A stretch of 64,000 nt of DNA from Brachycybe producta (lineage: Eukaryota > Arthropoda > Diplopoda > Playtdesmida > Andrognathidae). The notes beneath the pieces are model-generated. The model searched no databases. It was not told where the DNA came from and worked only from the letters and a program-made list of their open reading frames with translations. Where the stretch lies: contig JAUPFP010000014.1 in assembly GCA_036925085.1 (NCBI GenBank), forward strand, positions 1,918,501 through 1,982,500, in the 5' to 3' direction. This document shows, piece after piece, positions 52,166 to 63,513 of this stretch. A program made the position numbers and the translations under genes. Numbering within the stretch: the stretch's first letter is position 1; every line of letters starts with the position of its first letter.

Positions 52166-54553
52166 AGTATTGCTCAAAGTTTGAGCAATATGACAGTTTT
52201 GAAGCCATTTTTTTATTATATTATCAATTGTAGACAATTTCTATTGTTTTTTTAATGTCTGCAATTTTGTGTATTGGTTCCTGAAAATATATTTCAGAAC
52301 TGAAATTTTGCCTTCATTGGTTTTTTTAACGTTGAAAACGTGAAATATTTTTTGATTTTGTCAAGTTTTAAAAAAAGCCAATTAAATACTTATAGAAATC
52401 AAAAATGATGAGTTTATAATTACAGAAGTTTTTTTTGTAATTATTGTGTTGCAGCCAATTTTAACCCACATTTGTTTACAAATGTATTTTTGTATGTAAT
52501 AGGGTGGGTGGATTTTAGAGGCTTTTTTTCTGCTTATATCAGCTGAAAAGAAAAAAAAGGATAATTTCGGTTGTATTTTTTTGTTTCTTAGGATATTTCA
52601 CCGTTACACCTGTTACAGCTTTTCATTCTTAGAATAAAAATACATTTCGGAAGAAGAGGGGTTTCCATTTTGAAATGCATAAAAGCAAAAGAGAAACTTT
52701 ATTTTTGAGAGACATTTATTAAGGTAAGATTTCATCAATAAACATCAAGAATGAACATTTTTGCAAAGTGTGTGACATTTGACTCTTTATAAAACATTTT
52801 TTTTTCCTACTGTTCTATTTTTTCTGTAAAAAAAGGGCGATTTGATTTATGCATTTGTGTTTTGTTGGCACATTTTTGCCACCTTTTTTTTTTGTGAAGA
52901 AAAACCAAATCTGAAATCTCAGGGGAGAAAGTTTAATTTTGGGCGAGGCTCGGGTCCGGAAGTAGGCTTATTTGCTAGTATAATGTATGTGTGGGATATT
53001 ATGTGTGGGCGGAAACAGGTTTAAGAAATTTGTTTAACAAAGTATTGGGCCCCAGAGGGCTCTTTGTACACAATTTCAAATAAAAATGGCGGCCCTTTGC
53101 TAGGTTTTTTTTTGTATTTGTACTAAAAAAAATTGTTTATTTCACTTTTTCTTTGTTCTATATTTACATTTGTAAATTACAAATATAAATTTGTAATTTA
53201 AAAATGTATCTTAAGTATTTATTTTACAAATTTAGTTAAAAAAAACTTTTTCTTAAAAAAAAATCGGCGCCATTTTTCTTCATTTTTTTTTTTGTATTTG
53301 AACCAAAAATAATTGCATTACATTTACTTTTTTTCTTTGTTCTATATTTATATATAATAAATTAAAATTTATAATTTATAAATTTATTTTATTTTAAGGA
53401 TTTATTTCACGTAAAAATTTTTTTTTTTGTGAAAGTTTCTTTAAAAAAAAAACTGGCGCCATTTTATGAATGACGTCAATTCTGAGTATTATTTTATGTG
53501 GATGATTGATACATTTTCAAGCAAACGTTTTTTTACACCCACCCGGGCGAACTTGTATATATTTTGTATTAATGCGCTTGAAGGGTTGTGTCATTTTTAT
53601 TAAAGAAAAAAGGGGGTTAATTTTATGCTGTCAGAGGTCAATCTATCAATTTAATCTAACATCATTAAAATTAACGATGTTAAATGAAGTTTACGACGCA
53701 GTCTAGTTTGACTACGCCGCAATTCAATTTTTTTTAAATACATTTTATTTTTAACGAGGGGAATAAAAATAGTGATTAGCTTTTATTACAAAAATTCAAA
53801 ACCATTTAATTTATTCGTAATATTCTTAACATCCCTTTTAATTAAAAATAGTTTCGTCCATTTTGTAGAACAAAAACTATTTACGAATATATGAAGAGGG
53901 CACGAGCCGATGTCGTCGTAGTAAATAAGTGAAGCATTTATGCAATTCTTGATTAAGTTAGGGCTCAAATTCTAAGAAGAAAACTTAGAACTTCAACCCT
54001 CATTACAAGCTTCTAACGCTTTGTAAGCGTAATGAAATAAAATAATAATTTTTTAAGCTTGAGATTTTGATAATGAAGTTTAAAATTCTAAATTATGTAT
54101 TCTGATTCGTGAAGTAGTGATCCAATATGGCGATATTATGTATTTCAAATGTTAGTAAATATTGCCATGTTTGTACACCATATAGTGAAGCTAAGTAATG
54201 ATTTCAGTATAATGACATCATGTATTTTTTAAGGCGTAAGGGGATAGGGAGAGAAAAAAAGTAGTTCCTAACGTTGTGAGAAAGAGAAGAAGCGGGCGGC
54301 GAATTGACGGTTTTTTTTTTAACCTTTCTCATTCCCGCTCCCTGCTTCAGTGCAGGATAACAACGCAACTTAACAAGTCTTACTATTTTTATATGTGTGT
54401 CTGTCTTAGCATTTGCTAACCGTAAAAACCCCCCCTCGTCTTACTTAAAACCACACGTGAAGTGTTTTTGTATTTGCAACTGAGAGAAATACGCTTTTTT
54501 TTTCTTCTTCTGTCTTTAATAATATATATATTTTTTTACAAATATAAATAATT
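52166..54553 (+). promoter_or_regulatory. Upstream region and presumed 5' UTR of the STAR gene
   Basis: No other gene seen. AAAAATGGCGGCC (53083-53095), GGCGCCATTTTT (53266) and GGCGCCATTTTA (53456) are YY1-like words. The last 200 bp (TCTTCTTCTGTC tract, then ATATATA and T run) lead to the start codon context AATTATGGG. The transcription start is not determined. Confidence 0.45.
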
Positions 54554-54683
54554 ATGGGTGAAAATAGTACTAATAACAATGCGCAAAACACGGCTGACTA
54601 TTTGGCGCAATTACTTAAAGATAAAAAGCAATTGGCCGTATTTCCAAATGTGTTTTTACACCTTGAAAGGATTCTTGACGAAG
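54554..54683 (+). CDS. QKI: STAR-family RNA-binding protein (QKI/HOW type), first coding exon
   Basis: ATG at 54554, then 43 codons plus one base to a GTAAGA donor at 54684. The product reads NTADYLAQLLKDKK, then FPNVFLHLERILDE. This matches, from memory, the Qua1 homodimerisation region of Quaking (TPDYLMQLMNDKK ... FNHLERLLDEE), and the exon ends at the same place as the first QKI coding exon, inside LDE-E. The KH and Qua2 domains that bind ACUAAY RNA motifs must lie beyond 64000, as vertebrate QKI also has a very long first intron. STAR proteins control splicing, stability and translation of mRNA. HOW, GLD-1 and ASD-2 are alternatives within the family. Confidence 0.87.
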
Positions 54684-56285
54684 GTAAGAATATTTTATTA
54701 ACGTTATTTATGTACTTTTATATATGTTTATCGTATTTTAAGTGAGTTTTATGGTTGAAAATCAGTAAAAATCTACGAGAATGAAACCAGATTGCTACGG
54801 AAATGAGCTAGGGTCCTTAAGGTTTTTTTTTTACTATTTTGTATGGTATTTTCTATATAAAAATATATTTTAGATTAATGAAAGATTGTTTATTATGCGA
54901 ATTATGTTGTTTTCGGCGATTTTTGGTGTTTTTTTAGAAAGAAAAATGACGAAAAATGAGAGAAATTCCTATGCATTGCAGTGCTACATTTCACAAGGGT
55001 TGCCTCATCCGCTCACTAAGAGCTAATAAGCGCTTTTGAGGTTTTTTTTTAATGAACTTTTAACCCGTTGTGATCTGTAACTTTCTAGCGCGCTGCTCTT
55101 GAATTACGGCTTAGTTACAATTTAATTTAATTTTATATCGCGATTTTTGGTTAAAATTGTGGAAAAATCAAGTGAAATTCCTATGCGTGACAGTTCTGCA
55201 ATAGGTAAGGTTTTACCTCATCCGCTTACTAAGAGCGGATAAACGGTTTTTTTAAGCTTCCGTACATTGTAACCGGTTGTGCTCAGGACGGCTCTTATTA
55301 GTAGTTGAGCGGATAAAAGCTACTAGTTGCGTAACTTAAGTCTTATTCAATGTAGGAATTGTTGCTGCGAGAATTACACGGACGCCATTTTGTGTCTTTT
55401 CTTAGTGATTTTTCAATTCGAAGATTCCGTTCTTGAAATAAATTGTATTAAATTATTTAAAATTCTCTTCTAAACCATGTTTTTTATTGGTTTTTTAATA
55501 AAGCATTTGAGTTTCTAATTTATTTAATATTTTGATTATAATTTATATAATTTTGATCGAATAAAGCTAAGAAATAAGAATTATTTGTATGACACAAAAT
55601 GGCGATTTTGTATCTATATTAAGGATGAAGGGTATAGCATGTAGGATACAGGTGTGAACATTCTTAAATTTGTTACGAGTGTGTTTATAAAGCGGCATGA
55701 TTTCAGTTTTTTTGAGGCTGCCATTTTTTTTTAAAAACTCTGAACGTGAGTTTCTTACAAAAACATGTTTAGAATTTTTAAATTTTTGTTGATATTTTAC
55801 TGGAGGCGATTTTCGATTCTTAAATTTCTCTCTCTCTCTCGGTATATTTTGTTTTCACATTTTTTCATTATTATTTCACGTTATAGCAATTTATTGCTAT
55901 AACTTTTTATTTACTGCGATGATGAGGCAAACGGCCCACGTGACCTGGATCTCGTGATTGGCACACAAACGCGCGCGCGCACGTGAGAGTTCGCCTCTCA
56001 AACTCTTCTTGCGAGTTTTTTCATTGAAAGTGTTTTACAATTGTTAAATATTTTTGTATTTTTTTAGTCTATAAAAAGTTTATTTTAAAAAATATCAAAC
56101 GTGAAAATATGCCCTAAAGTGATCATTCTAGTTTCTAAAACACTTTAAAGTTTTGGTTGACATTTTACTGTCAAACTGAATATGGCTTTTCAAAGCTGTA
56201 TTCAGTTTGATAGTTATTGTCAGTAAAAATTCTTTAGATATTTAAGAGATTCTCTCAAAGTCTCATGATAGTTTGAGACCGTAGC
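54684..56285. other. Start of STAR gene intron 1
   Basis: Two diverged copies of one stretch about 205 bp apart: AGAGAAATTCCTATGC..CCTCATCCGCTCACTAAGAG (54958-55020) and the like at 55164-55235. CGCGCGCGCACGTG at 55971-55984. A family C half at 56065-56145 and a hairpin (CTGTCAAACTGAATA..TATTCAGTTTGATAG) at 56168-56215. Confidence 0.6.
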
Positions 56286-57070
56286 CGAGTTTTTTTTTTT
56301 TGAAAGTCTTGACAGTTTCTGGGCTGGTATAGCTGAGAGTTTCTTTGAAAGGCTTTTGACAGTTTCTGGCCTGGTATAGCTGAGAGTTTCTTTGAAAAGG
56401 TTTTGACAGTTTCTGGCCTGGTATAGCTGAGAGTTTCTTTGAAAGGCTTTTGACAGTTTCTGGCCTGGTATAGCTGAGAGTTTCTTTGAAAAGGTTTTGA
56501 CAGTTTCTGGCCTGGTATAGCTGAGAGTTTCTTTGAAAGACTTTTGACAGTTTCTGGCCTGGTATAGCTGAGAGTTTCTTTGAAAGGCTTTTGACAGTTT
56601 CTGGCCTGGTATAGCTGAGAGTTTCTTTGAAAATGCTTTGACAGTTTCTGGCCTGGTATAGCTGAGAGTTTCTTTGAAAATGCTTTGACAGTTTCTGGCC
56701 TGGTATAGCTGAGAGTTTCTTTGAAAATGCTTTGACAGTTTCTGGCCTGGTATAGCTGAGAGTTTCTTTGAAAAGGTTTTGACAGTTTCTGGCCTGGTAT
56801 AGCTGAGAGTTTCTTTGAAAGACTTTTGACAGTTTCTGGCCTGGTATAGCTGAGAGTTTCTTTGAAAGACTTTTGACAGTTTCTGGCCTGGTATAGCTGA
56901 GAGTTTCTTTGAAAGGCTTTTGACAGTTTCTGGCCTGGTATAGCTGAGAGTTTCTTTGAAAATGCTTTGACAGTTTCTGGCCTGGTATAGCTGAGAGTTT
57001 CTTTGAAAGGCTTTTGACAGTTTCTGGCCTGGTATAGCTGAGTTTCTTTGAAAGTCTTGATAGTTTCTTT
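56286..57070. repeat. 47-bp minisatellite
   Basis: About 16-17 units containing GACAGTTTCTGGCCTGGTAT and AGCTGAGAGTTTCTTTGAAA, with variable junctions (GGCTTTT, GGTTTT, GACTTTT, ATGCTTT). The minus strand is open for 287 codons because the unit lacks stops; this is not a gene. Confidence 0.95.
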
Positions 57071-57738
57071 GATAATTTGAACATTTTAAGGGTTCTGAGA
57101 GTTAATAACTGTTTTGAGTTGTTCATCTTCGCGAAATTGTTTTTATTTTTGAAACTGTTAGTTATTAACGTGTATTACCCGTGTAAGTGAAGTTCTGAGA
57201 GCGTTTTTCAGAATCTGAGAGTTTTCACTTTTTTTTTCTCTTATATAATTTTGTAATCGAAGATTGCAATGGAAACTTATAAAGAAGGGGGTGGGGGTGG
57301 GTGGTTGTGTTGGGACAGTGAACTTTTAATAAAAAGAGAAAATCTTGTCATTTAGACGTGACTTTTAAGAAAGATGATTTATTGAGAGTCTATCTGAGAG
57401 TCTAATCAAAAAAAGATGTCGTCAAAAGAAGAAACAGCCGGCCACCCCCCCCCCCCTCCAGACATCTTGTAATTAAACTTCATTAAAAGAAAAGTCCTTA
57501 GTTATTGGTTGTTATGGAAATCTTTAACCTTTGAAATTGTGGCCCACTTTGAAGACTTTGGCCCTCATTCAATTTTCTCTTGTTTCTCCTCCTCCTTCTG
57601 TCGTTGGTTTCGGCTTAGAAGACAAGATATATATATTGACTGACCATCGCTGCCGCTGCTGCTTCAACTGGTCAACTTATTCTTCTCAACATAATTATCT
57701 TGACTGTTTTTTTATTAAGAAAACCGCATCGTTAAGCT
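57071..57738. other. STAR gene intron 1, no element recognised
   Basis: C run at 57446-57456; G-rich stretch at 57287-57306. Confidence 0.5.
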
Positions 57739-58055
57739 TATATTTCTTGAGAGAGAGAGAGAGAGAGAGATAGACAGAAAATGGAGAAATTGATGGAGAG
57801 AGAGAAAAAACATGAATAGAAAGAGAGAAGCATGGATAGAGAAACAGGGATAAAGAGAGAAACAGGGATAAAGAGTGAGAAACAGGGATGGAGAGAGTGA
57901 GAAACAGGAATGGAGACAGAGAGAGATGGAAAGGGAGAAGGAGAGAGAAAGGGACAAGAATAGAAAGAGAAACAGGGATAGAGAGACAGGGAGGGAGGGA
58001 GGGGGAGAGAGAGAGACAGGGAGGGAGAGAGAGTACGTACGAGAGACGGAGAGAA
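57739..58055. repeat. Imperfect GA-rich satellite
   Basis: (GA)n at 57750-57770 and then AGAGAAACAGGGATAAAGAG-type units up to 58055. Confidence 0.9.
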
Positions 58056-58155
58056 TTGTTCTAAACTGGACACTGGTCAAATGAAACTTAAGTTTGACCG
58101 AGTTGGTCATTAAGAAGTCAGAATATGAATATAAGTTTCAGTTTTCATTAGAAAC

Positions 58156-58228
58156 TTGAAAAACTAATTATACTAAATGATAATTAGTGGCCTTAATTAT
58201 CATTTAGTATAAGTTAATTAGTTTTGCC
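58156..58228. repeat. Hairpin
   Basis: AAAACTAATTATACTAAATG and its inverse around GATAATTAGTGGCC. Confidence 0.8.
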
Positions 58229-58281
58229 TTAATTTATGGCAAACGAGAATTATGTTTGTTTTTTGTAATCAAAGAGACTTG

Positions 58282-58464
58282 TTAGAGGCTAGAGTTCTTC
58301 TAGAATTAAAATACATCTGAATTACTGCTTGTCGCGCCCTCTATTACATCGGAAACGAAACTGAACGAATCGGAATATATTTTTGATAACAAGCAAACCG
58401 TTCCGATCCGATGGTAATGTCCGACAAGCTTTAAAGAGAGTTGCCGGTTAACTCTAGCCTCTAA
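58282..58464. mobile_element. MITE-like element with GAGGCTAGAGTT ends
   Basis: Left TTAGAGGCTAGAGTT, right AACTCTAGCCTCTAA. The interior is unrelated to the hAT-like centres that share GAGGCTAGA. Holds GCGCCCTCTATTAC (CTCF-like, inverted). Confidence 0.65.
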
Positions 58465-59165
58465 GAGGGGAGCCTCTTTTGGGAGCAAAAAAAGCATTTC
58501 TTTTTTTGCTTGAAATTAAATCTTTCAAAATAAACTTTGTGTGACGTTTTGAAACATTTTTTAGGCTTAAAACATGTTCATATTTTCATAGTTTTATTTT
58601 GAACGATAGAAGAAGAAAAAAACTAAAAAAAAGTCTTAAAATGCACGGGTTTTTTTCGTTTTGCGAGAAAAATTTTTCCGACACAAAAGATGCTTTTGTG
58701 TGTCTTATCCGGTTCATATCCGATTACGGTATTTATAAAAGTGGTCCTTAATGGAAGGGAGGAGGGGCCGAGAAACCAAATTGTTGTGAGTGACGGATGG
58801 CGGGTGAGTGAGGGGCCATTTGGTTTATGACATCATCACATCCATACATGATGTTATGATGAACTTATGACGATTGATGATGATGATGATGATAAATGGC
58901 GTCGAGACGCATAACTTGCACAATAAATGTGTTTTTAGATTTATTTGTGTCTTGTTTATATTACATAATAATAGAGACAGAGGAAAGAACTTATAAAGAG
59001 AGAGGTTTCATCATCATCATCATCATCATCAGGGCATTAAATATGGACTCTTTTTAAGACACACGCCCCCTCTTTTGAGAGTATCTTTATAGGGGTCAGA
59101 GGTGCATTCGAAAACGCCACTTGATGGAATTGTTATTTAAAAAAGTACAGTTTGTATGAAAACGA
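58465..59165. other. STAR gene intron 1, no element recognised
   Basis: (GAT)n at 58876-58890 and (ATC)n at 59010-59031; CGCCACTTGATGG at 59116. Confidence 0.55.
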
Positions 59166-59737
59166 CTGCAGGAATGGATTCGAGAACCGATTCGGATTCG
59201 AGAACCGATTCGGATTCGAGAACCGATTTGGATTGGAGAACTTTTTAGGATTCGGATTCGAGAACCGATTTGGATTGGAGAACCTTTTAGGATTCGGATT
59301 GTGGAGAACCTTTTAGGATTCGGATTGTGGAGAACCTTTTAGGATTCGGATTGTGGAGAACCTTTTAGGATTCGGATTGTGGAGAACCTTTTAGGATTCG
59401 GATTGTGGAGAACCTTTTAGGATTCGGATTGTGGAGAACCTTTTAGGATTCGGATTGTGGAGAACCTTTTAGGATTCGGATTGTGGAGAACCTTTTAGGA
59501 TTCGGATTGTGGAGAACCTTTTAGGCTTCGGATTGTGGAGAACCTTTTAGGATTCGGATTGTGGAGAACCTTTTAGGAATCGGATTGTGGAGAACCTTTT
59601 AGGAATCGGATTGTGGAGAACCTTTTAGGAATCGGATTGTGGAGAACCTTTTAGGAATCGGATTGTGGAGAACCTTTTAGGAATCGGATTGTGGAGAACC
59701 TTTTAGGAATCGGATTGTGGAGAACCTTTTAGGAATT
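59166..59737. repeat. 26-bp minisatellite derived from the end of family G
   Basis: First units GGATTCGAGAACCGATTC, then about 19 units of GGATTCGGATTGTGGAGAAC plus CTTTTA. The last units carry GGAATCGG instead of GGATTCGG. The unit equals, in reverse complement, the CGAATCCGAATCCTAAAAGG start of family G. Confidence 0.93.
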
Positions 59738-60626
59738 GTCCAGTCTTTAGTAAAAATGATGATGAATGGTGGTTGTGGTCATTTTTAATAAAATGGTCAA
59801 TTTTCTGTTAGAAAAATGGGTTCCATTAAAGAAAACATGACAAAGATGGAAGGAATTTCAAATCGTAAAAATATATATTTTATGATTGTGAATTTGTGTC
59901 AACTAATAATTAATTTCTTATTTTACTGACTGGTAAAAGGTAAATTAAATGTTTTTTTTCTTCATAGGATTATGATAGACAGAAAGAGAGAAAAAATGTT
60001 TAAATTTGTGGCCTGAAGGGGTTAAGGGGGGAGGGGAGGGCCAGGTTAGCTTAAAAACAAGTGAACCGAGCTAACATTATTATTATTATCAACAAAATGG
60101 TGGTTGGAGGCTTTTTTCTTTCATTCCTTGTTCTGAAGTTGAGTTAGTTTTAATAGGAAAATTGCATGTTTAAAAATATCTACATGTTTTGAATAAGTGA
60201 TTATTATTTTTAAAAAGGGGTTTTTTAGGCATTGTTTTTAAGGCGCTTGTTTTTTCTTAGGATGATGAATTTGCTTTACGGGAATTCCTCCTATTTTTTT
60301 ATGTTTGTGTTGCACTTGACCTTTTCGGAAAGAGAGGGGGGGGGGGGGGGGGGGGGGGTTCTGTAATACAATTTTGTTGTTGGTCTCTTGTTTCAGTTGA
60401 ACCTGTGATTTTTTTTTTTTGGGGAGGGGGGGGGGTGAAAAACTTTAAGAAGTGCCCTTTTTCTTGACCAGTGTTGTTCTATTTTTGAAAGTTAGCCAGT
60501 TTTAAAAAAATAAGTTAAACTTTTTAAGTGGTTTGAGGTACTTTTGGAAATATCTGGATTTTGGTTAAAATGTTAGCAGTTTTGGGAAATTGTTTTAGGG
60601 TGAGGAAACTGTTTGGAGGGCTGGGA
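59738..60626. other. STAR gene intron 1, homopolymers
   Basis: G run of 22 at 60337-60358; GGGGAGGGGGGGGGG at 60421. Confidence 0.6.
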
Positions 60627-61575
60627 TAATGTTTGGAGATTGGAAAAAAACTGGTGACTGGAAAAAAACAGTTTGGAGATTGGAAAAAAACTGGTGACTG
60701 GAAAAAAACAGTTTGGAGATTGGAAAAAAACTGGTGACTGGAAAAAACTGTTTGGAGATTGGAAAAAAACTGGAGGCCTGGAAAAAACTGTTTGGAGACT
60801 GGAAAAAAACTGGAGGCCTGGAAAAAACTGGAGGCCTGGAAGAAACTGTTTGGAGACTGGAAAAAAACTGGAGGCCTGGAAGAAACTGTTTGGAGACTGG
60901 AAAAAAACTGGAGGCCTGGAAGAAACTGTTTGGAGACTGGAAAAAAACTGGAGGCCTGGAAGAAACTGTTTGGAGACTGGAAAAAAACTGGAGGCCTGGA
61001 AGAAACTGTTTGGAGACTGGAAAAAAACTGGAGGCCTGGAAGAAACTGTTTGGAGACTGGAAAAAAACTGGAGGCCTGGAAGAAACTGTTTGGAGACTGG
61101 AAAAAAACTGGAGGCCTGGAAGAAACTGTTTGGAGACTGGAAAAAAACTGGAGGCCTGGAAGAAACTGTTTGGAGACTGGAAAAAAAAACTGTTTGGAGA
61201 CTGGAAAAAAAAACTGTTTGGAGACTGGAAAAAAAAACTGTTTGGAGACTGGAAAAAAAAAACTGTTTGGAGACTGGAAAAAAAAAACTGTTTGGAGACT
61301 GGAAAAAAAAAACTGTTTGGAGACTGGAAAAAAAAAACTGTTTGGAGACTGGAAAAAAAAACTGTTTGGAGACTGGAAAAAAAAAACTGTTTGGAGACTG
61401 GAAAAAAAAAACTGTTTGGAGACTGGAAAAAAAAAACTGTTTGGAGACTGGAAAAAAAAAACTGTTTGGAGATTGGAAAAAAAAAACTGTTTGGAGACTG
61501 GAAAAAAAAAACTGTTTGGAGACTGGAAAAAAAAAACTGTTTGGAGACTGGAAAAAAAAAACTGTTTGGAGGCCT
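60627..61575. repeat. Compound minisatellite, 40-bp units turning into 24-25 bp units
   Basis: 60640-60760: units with GGTGACTGG. 60760-61180: 40-bp units GGAGGCCTGGAAGAAACTGT + TTGGAGACTGGAAAAAAACT. 61180-61570: only TTTGGAGACTGG plus A runs, 24-25 bp. All frames on both strands stay open for hundreds of codons; these are artefacts. Confidence 0.95.
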
Positions 61576-63298
61576 GGAAGAAACTGTTTTTTTCCATAGA
61601 AACTATTTAGAAGCTGGGATAGCTTATAGGTTGTTAAATTTGATGAGGCTTTAGTGAAATTGATAATAGAATTTATGGCTACTTTGGGCGAGTGTTTTTG
61701 AGGTACTTAGAGGTAACTTCTGGTTTTTATTAGTAATGCTTCTGTCATAATGTACCTTATTTAGGACCCCTTTGGTAGAAGCTTATTTCAAGAGTTTCAA
61801 AACTCAGAGGTAATTTCTAGTATGTAGAAGAGGAGAAAGACGACACTTGAGAAAACGTTTTGAAACAAGTCCAATTTCGGACATCCTAGTTGAGTATAAT
61901 ACCGGTATTCTGCAATAATATTTGAAGGGGAAATTCGGTGTAATTGGCGGATGACTACCTATTTAGTTACATCTCAATGATGACTTAATATTTTAGCCCT
62001 GGTTTACAATCACATCCTTTATTTTTTCCTCTCATTTCCGGTTTACTAATTTATATAGTGGGTGAGAGGTAATATTTGTAATCCAAATTAGGAAGGGGGG
62101 GATTATTTAACATAGGAGAGATAGGTAATTCTTCAGAAGCGCCCTCTGGAGACCGGAAAAATGAACATCTAATAAAGAGGTGGATTTCATCACCATGACG
62201 TCAGTTTTCTAAATAAAACAATGCATTGTGGGTGGGTGGTTGGTTGTTTAATTGGTTGTTTTTGTCTTTTTCAACCTCCTTTTTTTTTTGCTTTTATCCA
62301 ACATTTATTTTATCATTCAGTTTTTAAAGCGTTTATTAATTGGTGTTCTTTTAATTGTTTTCATAAAGAAACGTTTAGTTCCGCAAGTTGAGGATTAAAA
62401 ATAACGTTTAGATTTTCCTCATTTCTTTTGTTTGAAATTTTTTTTTGAAGGGAAATTTTCTCAAATGAGGAACCAGAAATGCGTTTTAGGGTTTTTTTTT
62501 TAAATTCAAGATGGAGACTTGAACTTTTAACTTGTGAACCTTTTGAGCAAAATTGGTTTCAAAGTCAAAAAAAAAAATATGGACGTTTCTGAACCTATTA
62601 CTGAACTAGAACCCTAGTTAGAGGGTTGAAGATAAAGAATCAAGGCGTTTTTTAAAAATATTTTCGTTTGAAGCCCTGATTCCACTTCGTTTGTTAAGTC
62701 ACTGCAAAATAAGTCATGTGTGACTAATATTTTACTCAAGTCAATCATATCTTGTCTACCAAAGAGTTTGTGACAATTGTGTGATCAGGTTGTGATTAGT
62801 TGATGACTTAAATATTGGAAAGTATTCTACTTTCGAGTGACTTCAGTTTACTGTGTGACTAGCCAATGAGCAATCAGCTAACAAGATGGTAAGATCAAGG
62901 GACCAATGACATTGAAGCATGTGGTGGTTTCTTACCTTCCTTAGGTTTAGTCTCATTTGGAGCATGACAGGGTAGAGAGGCTAGTTCAATGTTTAACCTA
63001 GAAATCAGTTGTGATTTTAGATACTAGCCTCTCTAGTAAGTTCTACACTGACAAGTCACTAGTGATTTTATTTTGTTGTGACTAGTAACTTGGTTTTTCT
63101 GCCATAAAGTCAATTTTAGTTAACTGGTTGGTTGGTGTTGCTGATTTTTTTATTAAAATTAACTTTGTAAAGCAAGTAAAAGCAGTCAGGGAACCTGGTC
63201 AGAGAGGCTAATTTTACGTCAATTATTGTTGGCAGTTGAAAATGGATTTCTTTTCATTTCTCTTATTTTGTTTTGAAGAATGGCAAACTTTGTCAAAC
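61576..63298. other. STAR gene intron 1, no gene recognised
   Basis: CAGAAGCGCCCTCTGGAGAC at 62136 is CTCF-like. Inverted words GAGAGGCTAGTTC and ACTAGCCTCTCTAG at 62974-63035; AAGTCACTAGTGATT at 63055. Confidence 0.5.
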
Positions 63299-63504
63299 AC
63301 AGGTAGTTAGAAATAGGTGAAAACCTCAGTTGGCTCCACCCTTGTTATGACGACTGGCAACTTCTAATTGGCTGGTTATGAAGTCTGACGTCACATGCTC
63401 CGCCCATTTCAACGTCAGACTACATAACCAGCCAATTGGAAGTTGCCAGTTGTCATAACAAGGGCGGAGGTAACTGAAGTTTTCATCTATTTCTAACTGC
63501 TTGT
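63299..63504. mobile_element. Family A palindrome, 9-bp duplication TTGTCAAAC
   Basis: Ends ACAGGTAGTTAGAAATAGG and CTATTTCTAACTGCTTGT; TTGTCAAAC at 63290-63298 and 63505-63513. 206 bp, same subfamily as 21353. Confidence 0.92.
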
Positions 63505-63513
63505 TTGTCAAAC

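Noticed and set aside
53506..53706. 66-codon frame upstream of the STAR gene
   Set aside because: No recognisable motif, no splice sites placing it in the gene, AT-rich codon content like the background.
56263..57126. 287-codon open frame on the minus strand
   Set aside because: Pure 47-bp satellite; the frame cycles through three phases of the unit with no non-repetitive coding sequence.
57715..58110. SLSLSL-rich frames
   Set aside because: GA/CT low-complexity sequence.
60524..61654. Overlapping open frames of 283-357 codons on both strands
   Set aside because: All lie in the 40-bp and 24-bp minisatellite; several frames are open at the same time, which is expected from a stop-free unit.
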